A stretch of 64,000 nt of DNA from Callaeas wilsoni. Lineage: Eukaryota; Chordata; Aves; Passeriformes; Callaeidae. This document shows, piece by piece, positions 1 through 10,400 of the stretch. Within the stretch, counting starts at the first letter, position 1, and every line of letters begins with the position of its first letter. Position numbers and translations under genes: made by a program. The notes under the pieces are model-generated. The model had not been told where the DNA came from. It did not search any database and was given only the letters and a program-made list of their open reading frames with translations. The stretch covers positions 1 to 64,000 of the forward strand of contig VWPU01002061.1 in assembly GCA_013398955.1 (NCBI GenBank), written 5' to 3'.

Positions 1-130
1 GTCCCATCCTCTTCTACTTCATCCGATCCCATTCCATCCCCCCCCCCCCCCCCCCCGCCCCCCCCCCCCCCCCCTCCCCCCCCCCCCCCCACCCCCCCCC
101 ACCCCATCCCATCCCGTCCCTCGGCCCAGC
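1..130. repeat. Poly-C / CCATCC low-complexity tract
   Basis: The first 130 bases are almost pure C on this strand. A run from about 41 to 100 is broken only by single G, T or A bases and is flanked by CCATCCC-like units. Such tracts can form G-quadruplex or i-motif structures and are hard to sequence, so the exact length is unreliable. No coding potential. Confidence 0.9.
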
Positions 131-3100
131 CGCCTGCTCCTTCCTCAGGAAACCTGCTTAAAACCCGAGAGCCAAGGTGTAACCCTCTGGGAGGTGGCTG
201 GGAGTTGTGTCCCTTCCTCCCCAGGGACCCCCCGAGCCTCGCAGACTAGTAAGGTCTCTCCACGTTTCCCTGGTGTGGAAATCCGGCTGCTCCCCAGGAG
301 CGTCCTGCTGCTCCCCCTGGAGCTGGGACCGTTCGTTATCCCCAGGTTCGTTGTCCCCAGGCAGGTGACTTTGTGCAGATCCGTCCCCGAGCACCCTCCT
401 GCCAAGCAACCGCACGAGTCAACAAACCCTGGACCTTTTCTCACCTCCTCTGCGAGCTGCAGAGGGGCTGCGGACAAACCCACCCTGCCGGGAACTCCAT
501 AAGCTGAGTTTAGCAAATAAATATGTCGAGAAATTTGAGGTTGAATCCAGTAAACAGCCCAGAAAATTCGTGAGAGATGTGCAATACACAGTGGCAAAGA
601 AATATTTCAGACGTGTTAATTAAGATAAATGATTAATTGTGAAAGCAGGAGGTACAGCCCTGCCTGGGGTTTCTGCACAGTCATTTTGGATGTGAGGGAT
701 TTTAGCTACAGATTGGCTGCTGGGACTTACCGGGTGCCAGCTCCCCTTGAAACCACCCTTCAGACCGGGAAATTACCGACAGCCCTAAAACTCGCCAGAG
801 GAAAGGTTTTAACCCCTTACTGGGCACGGCCTGGGACGGGCAGAGAGCGAGGCTGTGGGACACACAGCCCAAAGTGGTGGCTGCACGTCCAAATTCCTGC
901 TTGTCCCCACCGCTCCTCCCCACAGTTCGGTGGCCATGAGCCCACCCTGACCCCCACCAGCTCTCCACCGCGAGAGCTCCATCAGCCACCGTTTGCCTGA
1001 ACGCCAGTAAAATTTTTATAGGATTTACAGATTAAGGGTTTTGTAGAACTAAAATGGAAAATAATGACCGACCCCACCTGCGTGTGTGGAGCCGGGGAGG
1101 GGAGATCCCGCCGGTCCCGCTGCTCTGGTGGCTCTGGCTCCTTGGTGGGATGGGATCCAGCTCTTTGGAGACAAATTCTAACTCCAGGAAACATTTTGCA
1201 ACTGCAGGAGAATGACTTTGAAGGAAAGGGAGGCTATTCCTACGCTTTCATTCTACTCTTTCAAGACACAACTTGAATTTACTCATGGAATTATTTCTTT
1301 GCACAACCCAATGAAGAGCAGAGCCGCTGCCAGTCCAGCCTCTTCCATGGGATATTCCCAGCGTTCCTGGCCAGTGAGGGGGTTATGTAGCAAACCCCCT
1401 CGGCTCTCCGAGGCCGGCGTGAGCTCACGCTTGCTCTTTCAGGGAATTCACAGTAGTCTGGATGTTGTTGAGGCCGGTTTTGTGCCTTTTGCGCGAAGGC
1501 ACCCGCAGCCGCGGAGGTGTCGGCGCACGGAGCATCCCACCGGGACAGCCCTGGCTGTGGCTGCCGGGCTCAGAGCCGCCGGGTTTTGGCGGATCGCTCA
1601 CCCCGATTTGCATAGTCATCAGCCCCGCGCTGACAGGAAGGAAGATCAGCGAGACCCAGGGCAGGAAGGGGCGAGGAGCGAACGGAAAGAGACAGAAGCC
1701 ACAGGGCTGGAACCGGCGGGGAGCGGCGAGGGAACCCGGACCCACCTTCCCCAGGCGCTGCCCCGAGCATCGCCCCGCCCCGGGTCGCATCGCCTGCAGG
1801 GGACACCGGCGGGAAGGGTGACTTCTGCCGTGAACTTGAGCATCCAAGGAGGAAGCCAAGCCCTGGGGATAAAGAGCTGAGCGGGACGCGGAGGGGCTGC
1901 ATCCTCCCGCGGCCACGAGGATGCCCTCCCCACTGCCCTGCTCACACGGCCACCTGGGGAAGGCATGGCATGGCCAAGGTAGGGGCTCGGTGGGGTTTGG
2001 AGGCTTGTGGGGAGAAGGGGAGGTGTCACTTGGCTCTCCCGCGTGGGGACAAGCTGCTGCAGAGCTCGTGCTGCGATGGCCACGTGAAATGGAGCCTCTG
2101 GGCCAACGCGGCAGGGCCAGGAGCTGTTGGGCAGAGATCCCTGGCATGGCACGGCATGGCATGGCATGGCATGGCCACCAGGCTGGCAGGAGCGGGTGGA
2201 GCCCTGAGTGATGGAGACGGGCATGGGACCTCACAGGGGACCTGGCACATGTCACAAATTCTGTCCCCTTGCCTGCTCTGCCTGCCCGGGCATCAAGGCA
2301 GCCACAGCCAGGCTGTTCTGCCTGCCCAAAGCCTTGTGCAGCAGCTTTTTACCCCCTTAATGTCATTTGCTGAAGTAATTAACTTCCAAGCCATCCAAAA
2401 TAAACTCCGAGATGTACCACCAACAGAAAAGGATGAGATTAGTGACATGCTCACCTGTGGCACGGCGCAGAATTGCACCCAAGAGTGGGGCAGGGCCCTG
2501 GGGTGTCACAGGAGCGGGTCAGGGAGCTGGAGCTCAGCCCTGCACCCAGGTGGGCACAGAGCCCGGGCACCCTGGGCTGCCTCAGGGCATCAGATTTAAT
2601 CCTGCTGTTATTTAGGCACTTATGGGCACCGTGTATCCCAAAATATGGGTGGGGAGAGGACCTGCTGGAGCACAGGCTGGCTGCTGCCACTCCCTGGGGT
2701 ATCACCAGCACTCAGGGTTTGGCCACCGCACAGAAGAGTTATCCAAAGCCAGACAGGCATCCTCGGGAGCCAGGGAACACCTCCCTCTCAGGGTGTCCAT
2801 GTTGCACAGACATTTCTTTCTGGAGAACTTGCAGCTGCTCTTTGGGATGCTCTGCAAGCCCCGAAAGATTGTTCTGGCCAAAGCCTGGAGGTCGCTGGGG
2901 CGGGTACCACATCCGTCAGCATCCCTGCAGCCTCGGGGCCGCGGCTGTGACAGACACGGGCTGGCAGCAGCTCCTGCCCAATTTTCGTGCTGGCAACCTG
3001 AGATCCCGTGGTGGGAAGGGCAGAAGCTGTTTGCTGGGAGGATCTGCTTTTCAATCAGCTGTTTGCACATCTGTGGTAAAGCGTCCTAGGGGCACAGCCA

Positions 3101-6100
3101 GCTCAGGAAATGCATCAGCCTTCATTCTGCAGCTTGTGAGGTGCAGCAGTGCCCTGCAAGGGACCTCCTCTCAAAATTAGCTTAATTTTTAGCTGTTTGG
3201 AATCACCTATAGACTGATTTTTCCTTTTTTTCTGGTGAGATTTGGTGTTGGCACTGCCGGTGTCCAGCCCAGGGGCCCTTCATGGCCCCTCGCCTCCTAT
3301 TCAACCCCTGCCGTGTCTGGGCCCTGTTATTGGGGTTGGGGTTTAAGGAAACAAAGAAACCAAAACTCAAACCTGGAAAAGATTAGATTTGATATAAAAT
3401 AGATTTGGCAATAATTATTGCTGGCATTAAATCCAGACCAAAAAATATAAGTCATATATAATCTTAGATAACTGAGTTACTTGCCAGTCTGCAAGCGTCA
3501 TAATAGAGTAATAACGCAGGAGGTTTTTTATTGCATCGTTTAATTAACATAAATTAACGACGAGAAATCTCTTCGATTCTGCCAAAAGGTGGCAGCCTGC
3601 ATCCTGGCTTCGGGATTCTCTCAGCGGAGGGGGAGCAGCTGGAGGTGTTGGTTTGGGAAATGTTTTCATGCAGCTCGCTGACCTCCGAGGTGGGATCAGT
3701 TCAGGCTGGACGCGTGGCAGGAGAAATAACTAAAACGCCCCGAAGGTGTGCGGGCAAAGGAGCCCGAGAGCCGCGGGAGGAACCCAGCACGCCAGGAAGG
3801 GGTGGGAGGGTCTGGCGGGGCCGGGGTCGCTCCGCTGCCGTGCCCGGGGGAGGAAGGGCAGCTCCGAGCTGGGGCTGAGCTCCCGGAGCTCCCTCAGCCC
3901 AGCCCGCAGAGCTTTGGGGGATTGGCTGCACCGAGAAACCCCACGGTGGTGGCACACGGACGAGGAGATGGCCAGGCTGAGGTTTCCTCCGTGTTTGGTG
4001 CCTCCCACCTCCTGCAGGTGCTGTGCGATGGTGCAGTTTTTAGCTCATATAAAAAGCTTTTAACCTTTTCTAAATACCGTAGATCAGTCCATTTTCAGAT
4101 GTTTTCCATCTGTGGGTGCCTGCAGCCATCCAGGAGCTCTCGCCCAGCACTCTGGTGCCAGTCTAACCGTGGCACCCTCAGCCCACCCCCAGCCCAGCAC
4201 AGCAGGTCGGGTCCCCAGGGCTCTGCCAGCTGGGAAGTCCCACTCGAGGTGCCAACCACTCCTCTCCCCCACGCTGCTGCTGAACCTGCCCACAAGCCCC
4301 TGCAGGGGGACAAACACAGATTTCCAACTGCTGGGCATCACCTGATGCAGTCCTGGTGCTGCTGGGACAGCTCCTGGCCCGGTCCCACATCCTCAGCAGA
4401 TTCCTAAGGCATGGACCTGTCCGGGGCAGGAGGAAGATCTGGGAGGCAGTAAATGCCTGTTGTCTCCAGGCAGATTTGTGCTGTGGCCACCTCAGGACTG
4501 TCTCCTCATCCTGGATTCCCTGGATGCTGCTGTGGTCATGTTGGACTTCCAGGAGAGAAACTGCATGTACATAACTAGAGCCAGAGATGAGCAGGAGCAG
4601 CTGCATCCAGGCCCGTATTCTCTGGTGTTGGTGTCAGGAGTTTGAATCCTGAAACGGGATGGACACAGTGAAAACCACAGTTTGGGAGAGGATTGGCTGT
4701 GCACGTGGTGGGGACCTCCCAGCACGGTGCTTGTGGCTCCCAGCACTGATGGGTTTTGGGCAGGGACACTCAGGTGGGATTTAGGGATGGTGGGATTGGA
4801 GCTGCTGGAAGAACACATCAGTGTTGTCTAAACATCCTTAGAGGAGAGGATTTTCTCCTGGGCTGGACCTTTGGACCACACTAAGCAAAATAAAAAGTGT
4901 TAATGCCAAGTTCTTGCCGAGAAAATCCCCATTTCCCTCCCTGGGCCTTGCAGGTGCCATTCATCAGTTTGGCTGGGCAGCCTCCCGCCCTCCAGCCCCT
5001 TATCCCAGTGTCCCTGGGAACCAGGCAAGGCAGGGCAGGCACAAACCTGTGCCACTGCTGCTCTGGCTGCCGGTGGGGACACTGTCCCTGCTTGATCCTG
5101 GCCAGGCAACAGCTGCAGGCCCAGGGTGTGCAGGAGGGACACCTCGGGCAGAGGGGAGTGTGGAGCTCCCAGAAGAGGACTCACGGCCAGCAGCCTTGGA
5201 ATGAGCTGGGTCCCATCCTGGACACACCTGGATCTCTGTAGGGGTTATGGAGCTTGGCTTTGGCTGGCCCTTACCCTTCAGACAGCTCTGGTGAGAGCTG
5301 GTAACTTCCTCCACCCCCTCAGGACGCAGCCTCCAGCAGCCCCGTGTGCTCCTGGAGCTGCCGCTGCAACCACTGGAACCAGAAACAAACCGCAGCCCCT
5401 GCAGTATTTCTTCTGCTGCTTTATCCTCCTGGTGAGATGCCTCTGCACGAGCTGGCCCACGGCTGCTGGTTTTTGAGGAGCACCAGAGGACACCATCAAA
5501 CATCCTGTGGTGCTGGAGCAGGTTTCCCCATCAAAGGGCCGCGTTTCAGAGGAAGGGCTGCAGGGAACATCGCTGCAAGCAGCAAAACCCCCTTTCATTC
5601 TGGCTGTGTTCTGGTTTGCACGGCAAAGATGAGAGACAGGCCTGGGGACTGCAAAGGCTTAATTGAACTTTCCAGGCCAGTTAGAGACAAGAACACATCA
5701 AAGGGTGAACATTTCAATGTGAATTGCTCACTGAGCTCCTTTAATTGATGGTGTCTTCATTGACCAGGACACTGCCTGGGGGCTGATGAGTAAGAGCTGC
5801 TGCTGGTTCCTGCTGCTCCCAGTATGGAGAAAAGGGCTTTGCTGTGGGATCACCACCACTGCCAGGGGCTCGTGGACCTCTGACACCACTGACAGCAGGG
5901 GCTCGGAGCTGGGCAGCCAGGCCAGAGCCCAGGCTTCCATGCTGAAGGGAAAGGCAGTGGGCTCAGACCCCGCTCCAACAGCACCTCCCAGCCCTACAAG
6001 GGCTTGTCAGGAACCGCCTGGGCAGGTGCCTGTCACCCACACTTCTGTCACTTACCCCACTCTGTAGGACACGCCACCTGTCTCTGTGGGACATCCAGCC

Positions 6101-7490
6101 ATGGGCTGTGAGGGACTCAGCCCTGGGGATGCTGCCAGATCCCTCCTGCAGCCTGGCCACCTTCTGCAGTCTTGTGCTTCTGGTGGGAGAAATAAACCCC
6201 AGCATGGATCCCTGGAAGGGAGGATGAACAAAAAAAGTTCCAAGCACCTTGAGCTCACACCATGGACCAGAAACTCTACCGGGTTTTCCTGGTCCAGCTA
6301 CATATGTTCTTTCTCCCTGGAAGAGGTTTGACCAAAGAAAGGAGTGTTACCTGTACCTGCTGATGAGGCTGCATCAAAGCCCTCACAGTGCCCACGTGCC
6401 CCTCGGGTGGGTTTGGCAAAGGCAAGGCTGTCTGTGGGCAGGGACCCCCTTGCAGAGCCTCTGACCAGCATGGAGGTGTTCACATGGATCCAGAGCATCC
6501 TGTAGGCCAGGTGGTGGGGAGGAAAGGTGCCGGGACACAGGCCCTGAGACACGGTGTGTGCCTTGCTGCTATGATCAGACATCCCCTGGGGCTCAGAAGT
6601 TCCCACATGGACATGGCCAGTGCCTGGAGATGACTTTGGAGCTGGTGGAGAGGCCACAGCACAGTGCCACCTGCTAGCACAGGTGGAGCTGGGAGCACTC
6701 TCAGGCATGGAGACATTTCCCTCTCCACCTCTGCTCGAAGAACAACAGGACCCTGAGTGGATACACTTCTTAAAAATAGGCACCAAACCTGCAGAGTGGT
6801 TTGGCAGCAGCTGAGGGGGAGGGGGCAGGTAGAAGATGCTCCTTCTCCGGGTGATGATTCAGAGCATCTTCAGAGCTCTGCAACAGGATGTGGTGCTGGC
6901 CACGCTCAGCAAGCCCCGACAGAGGCTCTGGATGGGGGCAAGGTGTGTTTGAAACCAAAACAGGCCCTTCATCACTCTGCCTGCTGCCCCACAACTTCCT
7001 TCACAACACAGAGAAGAAGAATGTACGAGCAGTTCCCAGCCCTGGTGACAGTGGTGACACCCGGGTGCTCCCCAGGTGGCACAGGGGCATTGTCAGGGCA
7101 GTTAATGCACCACCGTGCTTGAGGAAGCTCGTGGTGTAAGTGCTGGTGGTGAAGGCACCGGGAGTGGCACCTGGGCTCTGGGCCAAGCTGCTGCGGTGTG
7201 GTGGGCCCAGCTGTGCCCCTGCCAGGCCAGCGGTGAAGGGGACTCCGTCTTAGCCAAAAGCTGATGAATGAACCCTTGGTGCAGCCACAGCCAGCACCAC
7301 GACAGCTCAGAGTGGGCTCCCTCCCACACTGCTCCTGACGCTTCTCTTCTTCCAGCAGGGACATGGGCATGGGCTGAGGAGCCCCGGGCGGTGCTGTGAG
7401 CTGGCCGGGGGACACGGGGTGGCCCATGGGACGCTGCTGCCACCACAGCGCTCCTCGCCCAGGGACCACCCATGTCACGGGAGGCCTCTG
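131..7490. other. GC-rich stretch without a supportable gene
   Basis: I see no exon here that I can defend. The many open frames on both strands are what GC-rich, stop-poor DNA gives by chance: none has a recognisable domain, and overlapping frames on both strands are equally open. About 3181-3600 is a distinct AT-rich island (TTTAATTAACAT-type sequence) inside otherwise GC-rich DNA. The segment just upstream of 7491 should contain the NLRC3 promoter and any untranslated first exon, but I see no convincing TATA box. From memory, mammals have SLX4 on this side of NLRC3; I did not recognise its conserved C-terminal domain here. Confidence 0.6.
2141..2177. repeat. ATGGC pentanucleotide microsatellite
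   Basis: About six tandem copies of the 5-mer ATGGC (one reading ACGGC) at 2144-2175. It lies in otherwise unannotated GC-rich sequence and has no visible function. Confidence 0.85.
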
Positions 7491-7497
7491 ATGGAAG
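7491..7497 (+). CDS. NLRC3: NLRC3 putative start exon (ATG GAA G)
   Basis: The CARD exon enters in a phase that needs one preceding base and has no in-frame ATG of its own before GTG 8077, well inside the CARD. At 7491 an ATG is followed by GAAG and a strong donor (GTGAGTGG at 7498), so the exon ends after one base of a codon, exactly the phase required. The product would begin M-E-G-A-W-I-N-R. The Kozak context is mixed: G at +4 but C at -3. An out-of-frame ATG lies 19 nt upstream (7472). This is an inference from phase; another upstream exon with the same phase could serve instead. Confidence 0.5.
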
Positions 7498-10400
7498 GTG
7501 AGTGGTGGTTGGGCAGATGATCACCCTGGGGGAGTTCTGGAGTCAGCAGTGGGATGAGGTGTGGCACTAAGGTGCGAGCAGTCCAAGGCAGCGCTGTATT
7601 GGCACAGGGGGAATGGCTGTCTCTGGAGAGAAATGATCTTGCTCAGACTTTTTTCTCTGCATGGGCTTGGATTCCAGGAGAAAACACCTTTTCACGATTG
7701 TGTTCTTCAGTCTCTTTGACTCCAATTTCAGCAGCTGCTGCCCTGACCTAGCAGCTCCTAACAAAGCCTCCTGCCAGGGCTTTGGGATGGCATCATCGCA
7801 AGGAGGGCTTGGGCAGGGCACTCAGGAAGGCTCTAGCTCACCTCCTGCTACCTTCAGAGTCAGAGGGAATTCTCCACTGCTGCCTTTCCCTGTCAGCCCT
7901 CACCCACACTCCCAGGGCTGCTCCAGGACCCACCTGTCCCTCTGTCCTGTCCCACAGGGGCCTGGATCAACCGGTACCGCAAGCAGCTGGCGAGGTCCAT
8001 CTCTCCGCAGTTCCTGGAGGACATCATCTCCCACCTGCGCGGGCTGGAGCTCCTGACGGCCGAGGAGGCTGCCCAGGTGCAGGCAGCGAGCCCCCTGCCC
8101 GAGCAGGTGAGGGCCGTGGTGGATGTCCTGGCTGGCAAGGGCAGCCACGCCTCCCAGTCCCTGCAGAGCTTCATTGAGACCTCCAACTCGCAGCTCTACC
8201 TCCACATCGCGGTCTATGGTAGGCAGCCCAGCATCCCCAGCAAGGGGGAGCTGCACACGTGGCCTGGTGCTTGCTGGAGCACCCTGAGATGTGCACAGAG
8301 CTGGGGGTGGTGCCAGCTCTGGTGGGAGCATCTGTGCAAGCCGTGGTGCCATCTCAGGGACTCCGCTGGGGAAGGACACAGCCAGGGGTGACAAGGGCTC
8401 TCTGCCAGGTCTGAGGGACCTTCCTCCCGGCCCCTCGCTGCCCTCTGCGCACCTCTCTGGGCAGCCTGAGGAGTCTTTAATGTTCTCAATGTCCAGATCA
8501 CACCAGCCAGTCCCAGCGCCGGGCTGGGAACAGGAAAAGGACGGCTGACCCTGACCCTGTCCCCATCCACTGGTGGCTGCCCCAGCTTCAGGCTCTCTTT
8601 GCAACCCTCTTGCCAGGAGAGGTTTCCCTGGTTTCCCTCCTGGTCGGAAGGCTCCAACCTCGGCTGGTGTCTGCTCCGAATCTCTCACAGCATTATCCCC
8701 TCCTTGTCCAGCCTTTGCTGGAGGGTTTAATCACCCTGTGATACCTGAGCCAGGTGAGCAGGACAGGTCCAGAGATGGCCACCAGGTTCAGCCAAGAGTG
8801 CAGTCCGTCAGAGAGTCCAGTTCATCTGACAAGTCCATGGCAATGAGGCAGGAATGAAGTCAAGTTGGGAAGTCAGTCGAGAGGTCAGGATCAGGCCCAG
8901 CAAGGGCACCAGGTTCAGACACAGTCCAGTGGCCACCAGGCAAGGGCAGAGCGATGAGGTCCAAGACCAAGGTCTAGCTCCTACAACATAGCTTAAGCTG
9001 AGGCTGAAGGCCCAGGGCTGAGCTTAAATGGGCTCCTGGACTGACTGTGAGGCTGATCAGGGTCCTTTCGGCCTACTGGTGCCCTCTGAGCCCTGCCATG
9101 TGCCTTCTCACCGGGATGTAAGGGCTCCAGGAGGTTTCCCTCCGCATGAGCATGGCAGCGAAGTGAAGCAGCTTCTGTCATTTGCCTTTGTGGTTCCTCC
9201 TCTTCCTCCTCACCCCTGTTTCATTTCTCTGTGCAGAACCTATGGTGCAGAAGCACCTGGAGAGCCTCCAGAGCTCCTGTGGGAATGGCCTGGAGACAGG
9301 AGCCCTGCAGCGCCTCACCAACCTGCTGCTGGTGGAAGGCCTGACCGACATCCAGCAGAAGGAGCACGACATCCTGCAGGTTGAAACCACCAAAGGGCTG
9401 CCAAACGTATCCAAGAGCATCCCCCTGGAGAAGCTCTTCCTGCCTCTCTCCAAAGTCAGCATCCCCCCTCGGATCTCTGTCACCATCGGCGTGGCCGGGA
9501 TTGGCAAGAGCACTCTGGTGAAGCTGTTTGTCTGCAGCTGGGCGAAGGGGGAGGTCAGCAGGGACATCACCTTCGTCCTGCCCCTCACCTTCCGGGAGCT
9601 CAACACCTACGAGAAGCTCTCTGCTGAGCGCCTCATCTGCTCGGCCTTGCCTCACGTCACCGAGCCCGGCTGCATCGCGGCTGGAGCCACCCGGACCCTG
9701 CTCATCCTTGACGGCCTGGATGAGTTCAAGACCCCCTTGGATTTTTCCAATGCAGTGGTTTGCACCGATCCCAAAAAGGAGATCCAAGTGGACAACCTGA
9801 TCACCAACATTATAAGGGGAAACCTGCTGCAGGAGGCCTCGGTGTGGGTCACCTCGCGGCCGGCGGCGGCCAAGCAGATTCCCAGTGGGCTGGTTGATAG
9901 GATGACGGAAATCCGAGGGTTTGGGGCTGCAGAGATGAAGGACTTCGTGGACCAGATGTTCCTCGACAACAAGGATCTGTCCAGCCAAGTCCTGCAGCAC
10001 ATCAGGGCTAACAGGTCACTATACGTCCTGTGCACCATTCCTGGTTTTTGCTGGATTTCTGGCTCCTCAATCGCTTATTTCCTGAAACATGGCAGCGATC
10101 AATCCCAAGAAGCAAGCGTGGTCCCCAGGACCCTGTCAGAAATCTACTCCTATTATTTTAAAATGGCTGTGAGCGGCGACTGGCCGGAAAAGCCGAGAGA
10201 AGCCCCCAGGATAGAGCAGGCTGTGAACACCAGCAAGAAGCTCGTGGGCAGCCTGGGCAGGCTGGCCTTCTACGGGCTGCTCCGGAAGAAACACGTGTTC
10301 TATGAGCAGGACATGAAGGCCTACGGCATCGACCTGTCCCTGCTGAACAGCAGCCTCTCCACCCGCCTCCTGCTCAAGGAGGACATGCAGACCTCCACAG

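Noticed and set aside
1425..2255. 276-codon minus-strand ORF in the GC-rich left region
   Set aside because: Pro/Ser/Arg/Cys-rich composition typical of chance ORFs in GC-rich DNA, equally long ORFs on the other strand, no domain, no plausible splicing.
7865..7875. NF-kB-like site GGGAATTCTCC in NLRC3 intron 1
   Set aside because: One mismatch from a canonical site and expected by chance in 64 kb; no supporting context.
9182..9236. NLRC3 start at ATG 9182 with a hydrophobic signal-like leader (PLWFLLFLLTPVSFLC)
   Set aside because: The hydrophobic stretch is the translated polypyrimidine tract of the intron before acceptor 9236; NLRC3 is cytosolic and the CARD exon splices in frame at 9237.
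9221..10000. 259-codon minus-strand ORF opposite the NACHT exon
   Set aside because: Shadow of the strongly biased NLRC3 coding sequence; no independent similarity.
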